NCBI GenBank assembly: GCA_022497145.1 | Contig: MU385975.1 | Span: 1-64,000 of the forward strand | DNA length: 64,000 bases | From: Rostrohypoxylon terebratum | Taxonomy: Eukaryota > Ascomycota > Sordariomycetes > Xylariales > Hypoxylaceae | Reading direction: 5' to 3' | Shown here: positions 1-10,986 of the stretch, piece after piece | How the letters are laid out: every line of letters begins with the position of its first letter | Numbering within the stretch: the stretch's first letter is position 1 | Made by a program: the position numbers and the translations under genes | The notes under the pieces: model-generated | The model's input: only the letters and a program-made list of their open reading frames with translations | Databases searched by the model: none | What the model was told of the DNA's origin: nothing

Positions 1-238
1 ATATAATAAAAAGGCGGTGACCTTGAACGCGAACGCGTCGCGATTGTGCCGTGGTCCACACCTGGTATGTGCACGTAACGGTGGATCGACTTACCTAGGA
101 CCTAGGTAGGTACCCTACTGGATACTAGGTAGCTGCCTAGGACCTAGGTCTCCACTGATGAAAACAGAAAAGTTACCAACCATTACATCCAGTATTCACC
201 GATAAAGAAACCCCGTGTTTTGATTTCTGTCTCTTACA

Positions 239-1001
239 ATGTCTTACCAAGAACCTAAATCGACGAAGGCACAAGTGTTCCTTACCAAACTATCCGAGGC
301 TCGCAAGGAGAAAACCCAATATTTTAGTCAAGCCGATGATAGCACCAAAAAATCCTTTCACCTACGTATATCTTCTCTCGATCTCTGTACCGGCTTCCCA
401 GGGGATGGGTCGATTACGACGTCACTACGACCGCTCACCTCTGACGAGATAGAGAGACGCCTGGATCAAGCGAAGCCCTGGAAGAGTAAGGAGATGACTC
501 CATGGAAACCACCCTTGCTTCTTAACGATGAACAAGATAAGCTATGGAAGCCAAGACGTGTACGCAAAATTCTGGAAAACCTCATGAATTTGAATGAAGA
601 TGAAAGATCCACAGGTATCATTAATTCCACGGAATGGAACTTTGCAGGGTAAGATTAGCACCAAACGTTGATCTCCTCATCTAATCTAGACAATCAAGTT
701 CCGGCTCAAGCTGACATCCACATATAGACCTTATGATAATACGTGTTTCTGTCGTGGACAGGGTTGGGAACTAGTTGAATGGTTAACCAGAAAGGATATA
801 TCATTCCCTCATTTGGGATTGATCCTTGTGGATGAGGCGCCGCTGAAAGACGCCGAACGAGTCCATGTAAGTCCCTATGGTCCCCTACTCCCAAGAATTC
901 TGTTTGCCAACTAGGTAGCTGACAACCGCAATGTTTACCATTGTTGCCATATCTGGAACCAGTCTCCGCATCAGTCACGGAAATACAGAGACAGAGCATA
1001 G
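239..1001 (+). CDS. Unrecognised small three-exon protein
   Basis: I do not recognise the product. Three exons join in frame: 239-648, 728-866 and 915-1001, giving 211 residues. Introns 649-727 and 867-914 carry GTAAGA/TAG and GTAAGT/TAG borders. The first exon is lysine- and tryptophan-rich (KPWKSKEMTPWKPP around residues 80-93). Exon 2 has a compact mixed stretch with LGLILVDEAP. There is no signal peptide or membrane segment. Another open stretch in a different frame continues to 1125, so the 3' end may be longer or spliced differently. The start is the first ATG of the open frame. The correct joining of all phases supports a real gene; function is unknown. Confidence 0.4.
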
Positions 1002-3794
1002 TAAAGTGTCAATGTGCATGACACGCGCAATTGAACTCATTGGTCCAGATGGAGAGCTCGATCGGTCTAAGTTAAACCCGGCTTTGAGTTGGCTATTGGC
1101 AGAACCGGTCCCCAGCACTACTTAGGTAGGCAACGACTGGCTACTCAACGTTCTCTGTCATTCATTTGATTATGTACCTACTGTTTGCGAATGGAGGAAA
1201 ATCATTTCTTAAAATACACATGAATGGATTTGGAATTGACTTTTACCATTCCTTTAGCTGTCATATACTCTATTGCTATATGAACTTTTAGCTTCATTTT
1301 ACACCTTTATGTCCTTCATCGCGTTGCCCGCCCAATGTCTTCCATAAGATGAGTCCTACCATGAGTCTAAAAGCCCTTGCGTAAATCATATTACCTTCTA
1401 GAGTATGGAACATGGAGTTTGTGACGATGATGTATTAAACGTTGCGTAGCGATGTGTATTTAACCAGAGAGTCGGAGAGTATATACACATCTTTGGGGCA
1501 TGTTTCCGCTTTTAGATGTCTAACTACTTCTCTAAGAAACAGAGCTATATGATGATGATGATGATGATGATGAACTATTCTAGGTAGAAGGGATGTATAC
1601 ACATCGGCGCATCTGTGGCGCATGGGGACGTCTAGAGTACTCCTAGGTAGGAACAGAGCTAGAGTATCGGTTGACATAAGATAGTATCCACCACTCCTGC
1701 TCTCCACGCATTACTCTGTGTTATTTTCTACTATTAAATGTTACGCGTTAATACGAAAATATACTAGGCAAATGACTGCTGATAAAGACTCTAGGTATGT
1801 AGTATGAATGGAGACTTTCTAGATAGATTTATAAGAAAACATGATTACCTAACGAACCCTTAGTGAGCTATCGGCCTGTTCATCGGAATCAAGGTACCGT
1901 TTTGTGCTATACCCAGACTTGGATTAACCACTATGGAACCCCCTGCCCGCCCACCTATGGCCCCGCGGTGATACATACATCAATGGGTAGCCGGTAATAT
2001 AAGTAGATCATACCAGGTATTGAACCGCCATCGGGGTGCGTGGCAGTGCTTTGCCTCGAGCAGCACAGTACAATATTGGGCTGTCATGTAGTATCCATCG
2101 ACCACCGTCATTCAAATAACCATCCTTGCTTACTTAATCTCGACCTCGACAGGCTAAGGAATAATTAGGGCACATCTGATGGATGGATGGTGGGTGTCCG
2201 TATTGGGGTGTTGGTGGAAGTTGAGGAGGTTGGCGGTGCGCACCTGGCAAGATCAAAATGGGTACAAAGGTACTTAGGTACTTCGGTATAATCAATCGTA
2301 CCTAAATTAAATCAGACCAATCAGAAAAAAGATTAATTCGATTTCTGTACGTACCTGATTTCCGGGGAAGTTGCAATGGTAGATTTAAGTGGGTCCTTCC
2401 GCGTAGAATAATCGAATTTCCCGTTGATTTAGTGATCTCGGACCGGCAGACCACCGGGGCAGTTGCTGTACACAGCACACTGTGATCAAAATTGTCCAAT
2501 CAAAAATGAAGGAGATGTGGGTCACCTGCCATTTTTTGACGCTCATAGGTTAATCAGTCAATCAGAATCAAGATCACCCCAAATTACCGTGCACTGTGTA
2601 GCGTGTGGGGTGCCGAAACTACGGGATCACGGCTTACATAATCGAGATGAGCCGCAAAATAACTTCATCTTTTTTTCTATTGGCTAGAAATTGCTGAATA
2701 ATTAAATCAGGTACAGGTTTTGAGCGTTTTTTCCTTATTATATATGCCACTAGTGCTTGTATTTGGCCAATCAGATTGGCCAGAATTTAATCGTTGCCTA
2801 CAAAATCGTAAAATATTCCAACCCGCCGGGCTGATTAACGGTATTTTCAGGCATCCAGGTATAAAAATATAAGTATTAATCGTATTTTCGTACTGATTTT
2901 GCACCTTCACATAATATTCATTTATTATTTATTCCACCGTACGTACCTACAATCAGTAGATCAGTAAATCAGTAACTGATCTCCCACCTCTGGGAAGTCC
3001 TTAAATACCGGACCTCTCCCCTCTTCATTTCTTCTTCCTTACATCTTTTTTTCCCAAGTCAACTAACAAACAACAGCCATTCTTCTTCATACCCAATCTA
3101 CTACTGACAATCTAGGGCGAGGTAAGTGATATTATATTTCCTATTCTTCCATCATCCAGTCCATCTTCATACATCATCTCCATCATCCTCATTCCCTCCC
3201 TTTCTACTTTCATCATCTTCTTCTCCATCTACCTACCTTCTTTCTCAACCACATTTCTATCGCCACCTCCCATCTATTCATCAATGGCTATTCGCATGTG
3301 AGTATCTACAACCTCTCCCATCTACATTTTCAGCATCAAGCGCAACGTCCTCGAGACAACAATAATCTCATTATTACCAATGTCATTATCATCAAAAATC
3401 CAACCTTCCTCAATCTTCCCTCCCACCTCGTTTCGTCACCACCCCGCCTATTTTTCCATCCTCCATTCATCCCCAGGTCTACCCATTTACCGCCCAGAGT
3501 ACGTACCATGAAAACTTTTCTGCCATTCCATCCTCATGGTGCCCCACTCGTCACCTACCCCTCTACATAATACCGCCTTATTTTTTTCTGCCATACTTTA
3601 CAACTTACTTTCTAATTAATGACGTACCTACTTTCTTTTTCTTCTTCCTTACTTCTTCAACATCTTTCTTCCTACTTCTACATATTTCTTCCTTCCATCA
3701 CTACCTAACCTAAGTATTTTCAAACATCATCACCCTCAGTCTTCTTTCCATCTTCTTTACCTTTCCCCATCTTATCCCATCTAACATACAACAG
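1002..3794. other. Non-coding stretch, AT-rich with repeated CCAAT-type words
   Basis: No convincing gene. It holds an (ATG)n microsatellite at 1551-1573. From about 2300 to 2970 there are several CCAATCA/CAATCAG words in both orientations, for example near 2316, 2495, 2557, 2767 and 2951. From about 3000 onward it turns into a pyrimidine-rich leader-like sequence. A good GTAAGT splice donor lies at 3122. This looks like promoter and 5' leader DNA for the spliced gene that ends at 4298. Confidence 0.4.
1551..1573. repeat. (ATG)n microsatellite
   Basis: About seven to eight ATG/GAT units in a row. Read in one minus-strand frame they give a histidine run, but that frame has no other coding character. 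Confidence 0.85.
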
Positions 3795-4110
3795 CTTTAA
3801 ATACCATCGAGTATTAAGATCATTTCGGCCACACTATTTCGAGCATCAAGTAAGTCCCATCCTTTCATTGTTATATACATTTATCTTTCCATCACCATCA
3901 ACCTCCATCATCAACCTTCATCACCACCATCATCCATCATCATCATCATCAACATCCATCCATCTCTCTTCATCACCAATACATCAATACTATATCCCCT
4001 CTCCGACAATATCCATCGCTCTTAAGCAACAACTTCATCATTCCAGTCCATTACCACCATTCTCCATCACCATTCTCCATCACTATCCATCTATCTCTCC
4101 GCATGAAATG
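3126..4110. repeat. Polypyrimidine low-complexity tract
   Basis: Almost a kilobase of C/T-rich plus-strand sequence with many CATC, TTCTTC and CCATC words. Good splice donors and acceptors occur inside it (donor 3122; acceptor ending 3794; donor 3850; acceptor ending 4154). It is probably the 5' leader and introns of a transcript running to 4298 rather than protein-coding DNA. Confidence 0.55.
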
Positions 4111-4298
4111 ATATAAACATCAATCCTACTCAAGTTAACAACATCCCCACTCAGGAAGAAAACAAGAATCTCTTTCCGGGTGATGGCGATCTTGGCCCCA
4201 TTTTATATCCGGGTATCCTACGTGTCGCCATTGCCCGGCCTACCAACCGAGGGCTGAAGAAACCGAGAGCCAAAGATTACAAGGGCTACGAATACTAA
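3795..4298 (+). CDS. 3' end of an unrecognised spliced gene
   Basis: Two exons, 3795-3849 and 4155-4298, join at CAA|gtaagt ... ctcag|GAA. Together they keep one frame open for 65 residues before TAA, ending in a basic tail (RGLKKPRAKDYKGYEY). The first base of 3795-3849 completes a codon from an upstream exon ending in phase 2. A possible small exon at 3477-3498, between CAG and GTACGT, has that phase. The start codon was not found; candidates lie in the CT-rich leader (for example ATG 3284). I do not recognise the product. It could be a small lineage-specific protein or a chance open frame. Confidence 0.33.
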
Positions 4299-4319
4299 CC
4301 ATCTTTACAAGTCCTGGTG

Positions 4320-5170
4320 TGTGGGGTCTTATATTTCTGCTGCCACCTCCAGGACTATACATAAGCTGCCCCTTCCTCCGGCGCAGCGGGTGGGTCTTAC
4401 TTTGCCGAGGGCATACTGCATTTCCTGTGCGGGGACCTGGCGCTGCGTTCGGCTTCTCCCAAATTCCTTTCATGGGTTTGGATGGGAAGGGATGACTCGT
4501 CTCGGAAATGCTCAGCATACCCCCCTAGCTACACTCATACCGCCCGAGCGGTCCCTGGACCTCTGTTCTGAGAAGTCAGAGTGCTAATAGCAGGGAAGCA
4601 ATGATCAGGAAGCGGTACCTGTAGCCCTACCTCGTGTCGTCTGGCTAGTCCTAGCGGGTCGAGGCCAATCCACCCTTTACTAGTATGTTTCAGTATGATT
4701 CTACTATGTAGAGGGAGCGTAAACGCTGGCCTTATCGGGATGACGTAACCGTGGGTTGCTGACCGTGTCCACCTGCCTTGGGTGGTGTAAAGCCCTCGGA
4801 TGGTGGCGATTCTCAGAGGGCAAGGGGGTTCCGGCGGTGTCTCGCGGATATTGGAGAGACACTGACCAACGTTACGCACCCACCCTCACGCAGCGGTAGC
4901 CACGGTGTGCCGTCGGGAAGCCTGTAGTACTGGTGATGCGGGAAGGGCACCCGACGGAGAATCGACCAAGCACTGTGGTAGGGAGACAAGCCCCTAATGG
5001 CTGCTGTTCCCTGCGGGGGAATGGCGGTCCAGCCGCGAAAGATGTTGAGCCTTAATGGTAATAAAGGTCAGGTAACGGGGAGCTGCCCAACTGGTTGGTT
5101 CGCCTCTGATGTCCGGGTCAGGTTGGGTTCGCCTCTGGTGTCCGGGTCAAGCAGTTCCTGGGTATAAGTT
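4320..5170. other. GC-rich non-coding block, possibly a non-LTR element 5' remnant
   Basis: This segment is clearly richer in G and C than its surroundings and has no long meaningful frame. It ends with a tandem duplication of 28-29 bp (5093-5120 and 5121-5149). Its texture reminds me of the 5' untranslated part of fungal Tad-type LINE elements. However, no reverse transcriptase or gag-like frame follows, and LINE copies usually lose the 5' end, not the 3' end. It could also be a structured non-coding RNA. The identity is inference only. Confidence 0.3.
5093..5149. repeat. Tandem duplication, two copies of 28/29 bp
   Basis: Copy one is 5093-5120 and copy two 5121-5149. They differ by one inserted G and one A/G change. 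The shared core is TTCGCCTCTGRTGTCCGGGT. The copies are directly adjacent. Confidence 0.9.
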
Positions 5171-6148
5171 TCCGAGACGAGGTGGTGAGTACCTCCCCCA
5201 CTATGTTCTTTGCTAGCCACCTAGCTTTCCCCCTCCCCCTTCCCCCCTCTGTTTGTTACTGATCACCAGCTCTTTCGTGACTCTGTCACAAGCAGTATCG
5301 GCGCTTTTTAGCCTTTACTTGCAACCAATTTTTGGAACCTTCTCAGCTCTGCTGATTCATTCTTCTTTTTTTCATCTCAATCATTGGCTTGACCAGTGTT
5401 GCGAAGAAGAAAACCTGACCTTTATGCAAAGATGCTATTGAGTGTGTCCATCGCTATACTTCATCTTATCAACATCATACAACCTAAAGCTACGTGACTA
5501 AATGATTCAACTCTTCCTTCCTGGAAGTCAAGCTCTAGTGTACCAACGCTTCATATACATAATTTTCAAAAAAAAAAACCTCACTCTATACTTTTCACCG
5601 TGACTCCAATTGTGCATCTGCAGTTCTCTAAGCCAGAATCTTAACACTTTCCTAGAAGCCATCGCTAGAAAAAATGACAGTGATCAATAAAACTTGACCA
5701 AGTCTATTCTTTCATGACTACCAACAAATAACCACTTCTTTATTCCCCCCCCTTCTTCTCTCATTTTCGACGAGAGCTTTCTCCATCTACCCACTCATGA
5801 ATTTCTTTCGGTTCAAGTCGGCTCCATGAGGGTATTTACTTACTTGCCTAAAATGGTAGGCGTATCGGACTAGTGGGTTCGCCAAGCGACGGCTCGATCC
5901 AGGATCCAGATCTACTCCAACCGACAAGGGGGGCCAAGTTAGATGATAACACCATGCTATCGAGATACCACTCGTCGGCGCGGATCCACCCGAGAATAAG
6001 ATATCTCTCAATTCCACTCAATCCAGCTGCCTCGATTGATCTCAATTGCCCGTATATGGCCAGCGATTTAGACTGAAACGCATTTGCTTGGAAGAAGATT
6101 CCTAGAGCTAATTGTCTTGTATTAGAGTCTAACTCCCTGATTGCGACG

Positions 6149-7718
6149 ATGAGAGGCCCCGCGATACTTCTCGCGTACCTCGTCAATAGCGTGACTAGCC
6201 TGACTGAAGTATCCGCGTACGTAGGAACCGCGCCGGGGAAAACACCACAGTTCCAAGCTCTCCCCTCACTGCGAGAGCAAGCAGACTTAGTCGACGGGTG
6301 GACCGAGGAACGCAAAGCGCTTATCCCGGGATTGCTACGTAAATACGGCATCGATGCCTGGCTAGTCAGTACCTAATCCTACTTCCCACTGTATTACTCA
6401 TTACCGCAGGAGTCATTTCTGACGAGAGAAGTAGATGAGCCAACGAAAATACGCCGAAGACACCGTCTTCTGGGCGCTGAAGGAAGCGACGCAGTTCTCC
6501 GCTAGGCGGCGCACCACGCACCTGTTTCTCGCGGACCCCCTCAACGGGGCGCCGTCGAGTTACTCGTGGATCGAGAACACGGACGCCGTGTGGACGGATC
6601 TGCGGCAGATCTTGGCGGCGCAGCAGCCGCGCTCGATTGCGCTCAACACGCACCCCGAGATCGCCTTTGCTGGTGGGCTTCATGCCGGCGAGCTGGACGC
6701 CGTGATAAGAGGCGTTGGCGAAGAGTGGAAGGACAGGTTTGTGCTGGAGCCTATGCTAGGCGTGGAGGTCATCGCGACGATGGTGAAGGGCCGGTTGCCG
6801 TGGTACCGCAAGATGATGGAGACGGCGTGGGCTATCATCGAGGAAGGGTTCAGCGAGAAGACCATTGTTCCTGGAAAATCTACCAGTTGGGTAAGCTGCC
6901 TAGAGTTCCCAGAGATTCAGGCGAGCACAGCGAGGTTAAGCTAACGATTTTGACTGCGCAGGATATCGAATGGTGGATGCGAGAGAGGATTCAGTCCCTC
7001 AACTACACCACCTGGTTCCAACCTAGCGTGTTTATCCTGACCGGGTCGGGATTCCCAGCTGCTGAAGATCCTTCTGCCATGGACGACCCTCGCGCGCCAG
7101 ATCGACCCATCGTGTACGGGGATCTGATTCACACGGACTTTGGCGTGACGGCTCTCGGCTTGAACACGGATACCCAGCATATAGGATACGTGCTGTATCC
7201 CGGAGAGACAGAAGCCGATGTACCGAAGGGCTTCGTCGATGGCCTGAAGAAAGTCAACAGGCTGCAAGACATCGTGAAGAGCAACATGAAGATTGGTATG
7301 ACAGGCAACGAGATCCTAAAGGCGGCTCTGAAGCAGGCGCACAGCGAAGGTATCGAGGGCAAGATCTACTGCCATGCTACTGGAGAATGGGGTCATTCGG
7401 CAGGGACAGTGATTGGTACGCCCCCTATTCCATCCTACACTCTGTGTCACCGTAGTTTGCTAACCTCTCACAGGTATGACTAATCTCCAAGACGAAGTTC
7501 CGGTGCTTGGGGATCTACCGCTGCTGAAGAATACCTTTTACAGCATCGAGCTTTTCGCGGAACACTTTGTGCCTGAAAGGAATAGAACCATAGTCTTCCC
7601 TCAGGAGGAGGACGTATACTGGGATGACGAGTCGAACAGCTGGGAATGGGTATACGGAAGACAGGAGCAGCTCTTGTTGATCAGGACACCCGCTGAAGAT
7701 ACACTGTCAGAACTGTGA
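6149..7718 (+). CDS. Secreted peptidase M24-family (aminopeptidase P/creatinase fold) protein
   Basis: Four exons: 6149-6364, 6435-6890, 6962-7415 and 7474-7718, giving 456 residues. All junctions keep frame. Residues 1-23 look like a signal peptide, so the enzyme should be secreted or enter the secretory pathway. The C-terminal half has the pita-bread metal site: Asp283 (HTDFG), Asp294 (NTDTQH), His369 (WGHSAG), Glu401 (SIELFAE) and a glutamate at 420/421 (FPQEED). All five ligand positions are filled, so metal-dependent hydrolysis (Xaa-Pro type) is plausible; the substrate is unknown. The first intron uses GTCAGT; an alternative donor (GTACCT) four bases downstream would break the frame. 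The gene stands alone. Confidence 0.85.
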
Positions 7719-10700
7719 TGCTGTGATGGGACCACAGTTTTGCATAGTTCAGTACTTGATGCGTCATCCTATGACTAGCAAATTGAGAATCACGAAAGAT
7801 CTCGGAATATCATGTATTAGATAGGTAATACGAAATTGAACTATAAACGCCGAGCTGTCCGAAACGATCCGGGAACCCGCTAGATGGGGACTCCGGTGAT
7901 TCTTATGTCCGCTATTGCTGCAGCCACGCCGGTGGACGGCTCAGGTGAAAAGCCACTTACGTGACCAAGGGGTAGTGAAAGCTTGGCTGCTCTCAAGCCC
8001 CAGGCCCTTATCCAATGAATGAGCAGGTGGCTACTAGAGTAGCCGAATCAATGGTGTGGGTGGCGGTTGATGATGCAATCCCGCTTTCGTTGGACGGAAG
8101 TGAAAGCGTAGGATTCCCGCTTCGCTGCAGGTCAGAATGAAGAGAGAGAAAACACGAGCTTCCGAGACTCGGTGCTGGCCAGGAAATACCAATGCAATTC
8201 GCTGCATCTATAACCGTGGACTTTGGACTGTGGTGTGAAGCTATCGACAAACCTGTCTATCAGTGCGATACTAGAACACATTACTAGCCCTGCGATGGTC
8301 TCTTACTCTGACTAGGTACCTAGTAACCTAGTTAATGTAGTTGGGTGCTTACAACACGTGGCTATGATATGCGAAACCTGGAATTACTAGTATCATCACA
8401 AGGCACTCTACGCCTAGTCCACGTCTTCCGATCTTGGAAGGGAGGATGATCCGTGATGACGAAATCGCCGCTCTCTCATGATCAGGGCAGGTAGCAATAG
8501 TAACGTCAATGGGCGGATAAGTGATCACAGGCAAAGATGCCGTTCCTAGGTGCGACCTATACGTAAGGGTCCGTTAGTACTAGAGTTGGTACTAGAGGAG
8601 AGAGTCCTGGAGAGGCAGGCATCGGACTCGGGAGGTGTGTTTGAGCTCCCGACAAAATCCAGATCAAGTCTGGGTTCCTGTTATCCTATCGGGTTGCCCA
8701 ATTAGATGTTGCCGAGCGCTTGTAGATACCCAACTCGGGGCAGGATCGACAAATAGGACTGCCGCATATGCGAACGATGTGTCGTCTACTATTTGTATTT
8801 GATGAAAATAGCCGTCAATCGTCTGGATCTGAGGTGCATACGTCCTATATTCATAGGTATATACCTCTACGATAACCTATAGAGATAGAATGGCATTGAA
8901 TGAGGGATATACGGACGTGGTTATATCGCTTTCGAGAACGTCAGTGAGTGAGTACATAGCAGATTAAGTAGGACCTAGATACCTACCAAGATGGTATTTT
9001 GTTCGAAACGCTCATCTCGCCCTTGTGTAGCCAACTTGATTCATACGGCTTTGGTTTTTGGCTTTGGTATTGTGACCTTGGACTTTGGGTGCTGATTTAC
9101 AACGTCTGCAATTGACCCTTAACACATAATTTCGTGCTGTTACTCAACCATCTTTCACCGACCTAGGGTATCACGGGAGATGATATAATAAATAATAGAA
9201 GTCGATTGAGAACGAAGCTATTACCTCTAGGTTTTGAAGAGAGCCTTAAGGTTCACAATTACCTAATGTTCAAAATGTAGACACTGTAGACCTCCAGGGC
9301 TCCCCAGGCTGAGAGGTACCTAGTACTAGGTACTATAGGTACCAGGTACCTAGGCTTGAAGATTGATAAGAGGTACATCGTTTCACCCCAAAAGATGAAA
9401 CAATACATAAGATTTAGCATGTTTCTACTTGGTGAGATTAGTAGGTAAAGGTACCTTATCTTTTTAAAGCTCCAAGATCATGTATCTTCCCGTCCTTCAA
9501 CCATGAGCTGTCCAATGATCCAATCAACCCTGAGACTTAAGTGTATCTGCGTTTACATTTGCATATGACAGACCTATCATTATCAATCATTATCAATATC
9601 AGCCCTTCGAATTCATTTGCACGCAGTACAAGACATTTCGTATTGTCGTCATCCTATTCTTCTCCCAGCTGCTAACCTAGCTACTCTACGATAATACTAT
9701 CTATCTGTAATTGGCAAGCTGCCATTTGTTTCTTGTTCCTCTCGTATTAAGGTATTGGGAAAAGGTATTAGGAATTTCGCAAATACTGGCGGAGGAATCC
9801 TTACTACTAGTACTATGTAGTATTGTACATACCTAACCTAGTAGGTAAGACCTGAGTAAGCCGGTCCCCAATTTATTTTTAAGTTAGTACCTAGTAGCTC
9901 CCTTATCCCTTTAATTCCTCAGCTGCCGATGCACGTTGACTAGGTACTTCCGGCATGAACCGATTCCCATATGACGTTGCGAATCCAAGATTTGGCGACG
10001 AAACAGGAAGAAGAAAACTATACTTTTTTCTCTCTTAATTACTACCTACATATTCCCATATCTCCAATTTTGAAACTAATCCATTTCTTGAAGCGACTAG
10101 TCTAGTCTACTCTAGTACCTATCAACAAATGCAAACCTAATAATAAATTCTAACCCAGCTGGAGAAAAAGAGGACAGCCCGTCTCCTTCTCCCTCTTTCC
10201 CTCTCGTCGATCGCACCTTAGTTCCAAGTTATTATGCCTCATGTAATTCGAAAACTCAATTCTACGCTAATTCATAGGTAACTAGTGGCCTCGATGCACT
10301 GAAGTTATTTCATTTCCCCCAATTTGTCCCCCCTTTAACATCTTTCGGTTTCTCGAGAATCACACCACTAACAACGACAGAATTCCATTGATTCTGAATA
10401 TTGATAATTTGGACGCAGCAAGGCGGGTAGAGACCAAGAGAAGAAAAAGGAGAGAGAATTAGAAGGGCATTCAGAGTGAAGGCGCAAGGGCCACAATTGA
10501 TATATTATTATCTGTATGGTAATTGTTGTGTTAAGGTTGTATCGCATCGATCGCATTCACTATTCGCCATTAGCCATTCGCCATTGGCATCAAACCGCAT
10601 CGCATCATCGAATTGTTTCGCATACTTGGATTTTTTTTTTCCTCCTTCTTTTCCCTCTTTTCTCCCTTCTTCGTATGCGGCCACAGCCACCTCAACATCG

Positions 10701-10986
10701 ACAACCACCAATCGAATCTATATCCGTCCACCGATATTTATCCACTTCTCTTCTTCTTCTCGCAACCTTGAACACATCAAGATTTATCATACACTTCATT
10801 ACTCGATCTATTAATCCTCATCCGAAAGCGCCACTAGCCGCAACCATCTGCCACCCCCAAAAAACTTTGTGTACCGAGTACCAAGCCCACCACCAAGCCC
10901 ACCACTAAGCCCACCAAGACCGCGAGGCGTATCTTAATTTGCGACAGTGCGCTATCCATCCTCTCCGATATCAGCGAAGCGAGACA
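7719..10986. other. Long intergenic region
   Basis: About 3.3 kb without a supportable gene. It contains several AGGTACCTAGGT-type clusters (8310-8335, 9314-9353, 9828-9850). The last 800 bases are pyrimidine-rich and probably the promoter and leader of the kinase gene. A direct repeat (three units of about 13 bp, core CCAAGCCCACCA) lies at 10880-10918. Confidence 0.45.
10880..10918. repeat. Three-unit 13-bp tandem repeat
   Basis: Three adjacent units around the core AAGCCCACCA, about 70 bp upstream of the proposed kinase start codon at 10987. Confidence 0.8.

Larger units (their letters stand above)
4299..6148. other. Intergenic: GC-rich block then CT-rich DNA
   Basis: No protein gene recognised. 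The first half (4320-5170) is GC-rich and described separately. The second half is AT/CT-rich with a poly-A run near 5568 and leads into the promoter of the M24-type gene at 6149. Confidence 0.4.

Noticed and set aside
1435..1707. Minus-strand frame with a run of eight histidines
   Set aside because: The histidines come from an ATG microsatellite; the rest shows no coding character.
4240..4879. Several 88-114-codon frames in the GC-rich block
   Set aside because: Overlap on both strands with no domain; expected by chance in GC-rich DNA.
6566..7483. 305-codon frame overlapping the M24 gene
   Set aside because: Its first part is an out-of-frame Arg/Gly-rich shadow; only its last part, after 6962, is the true exon 3 frame.
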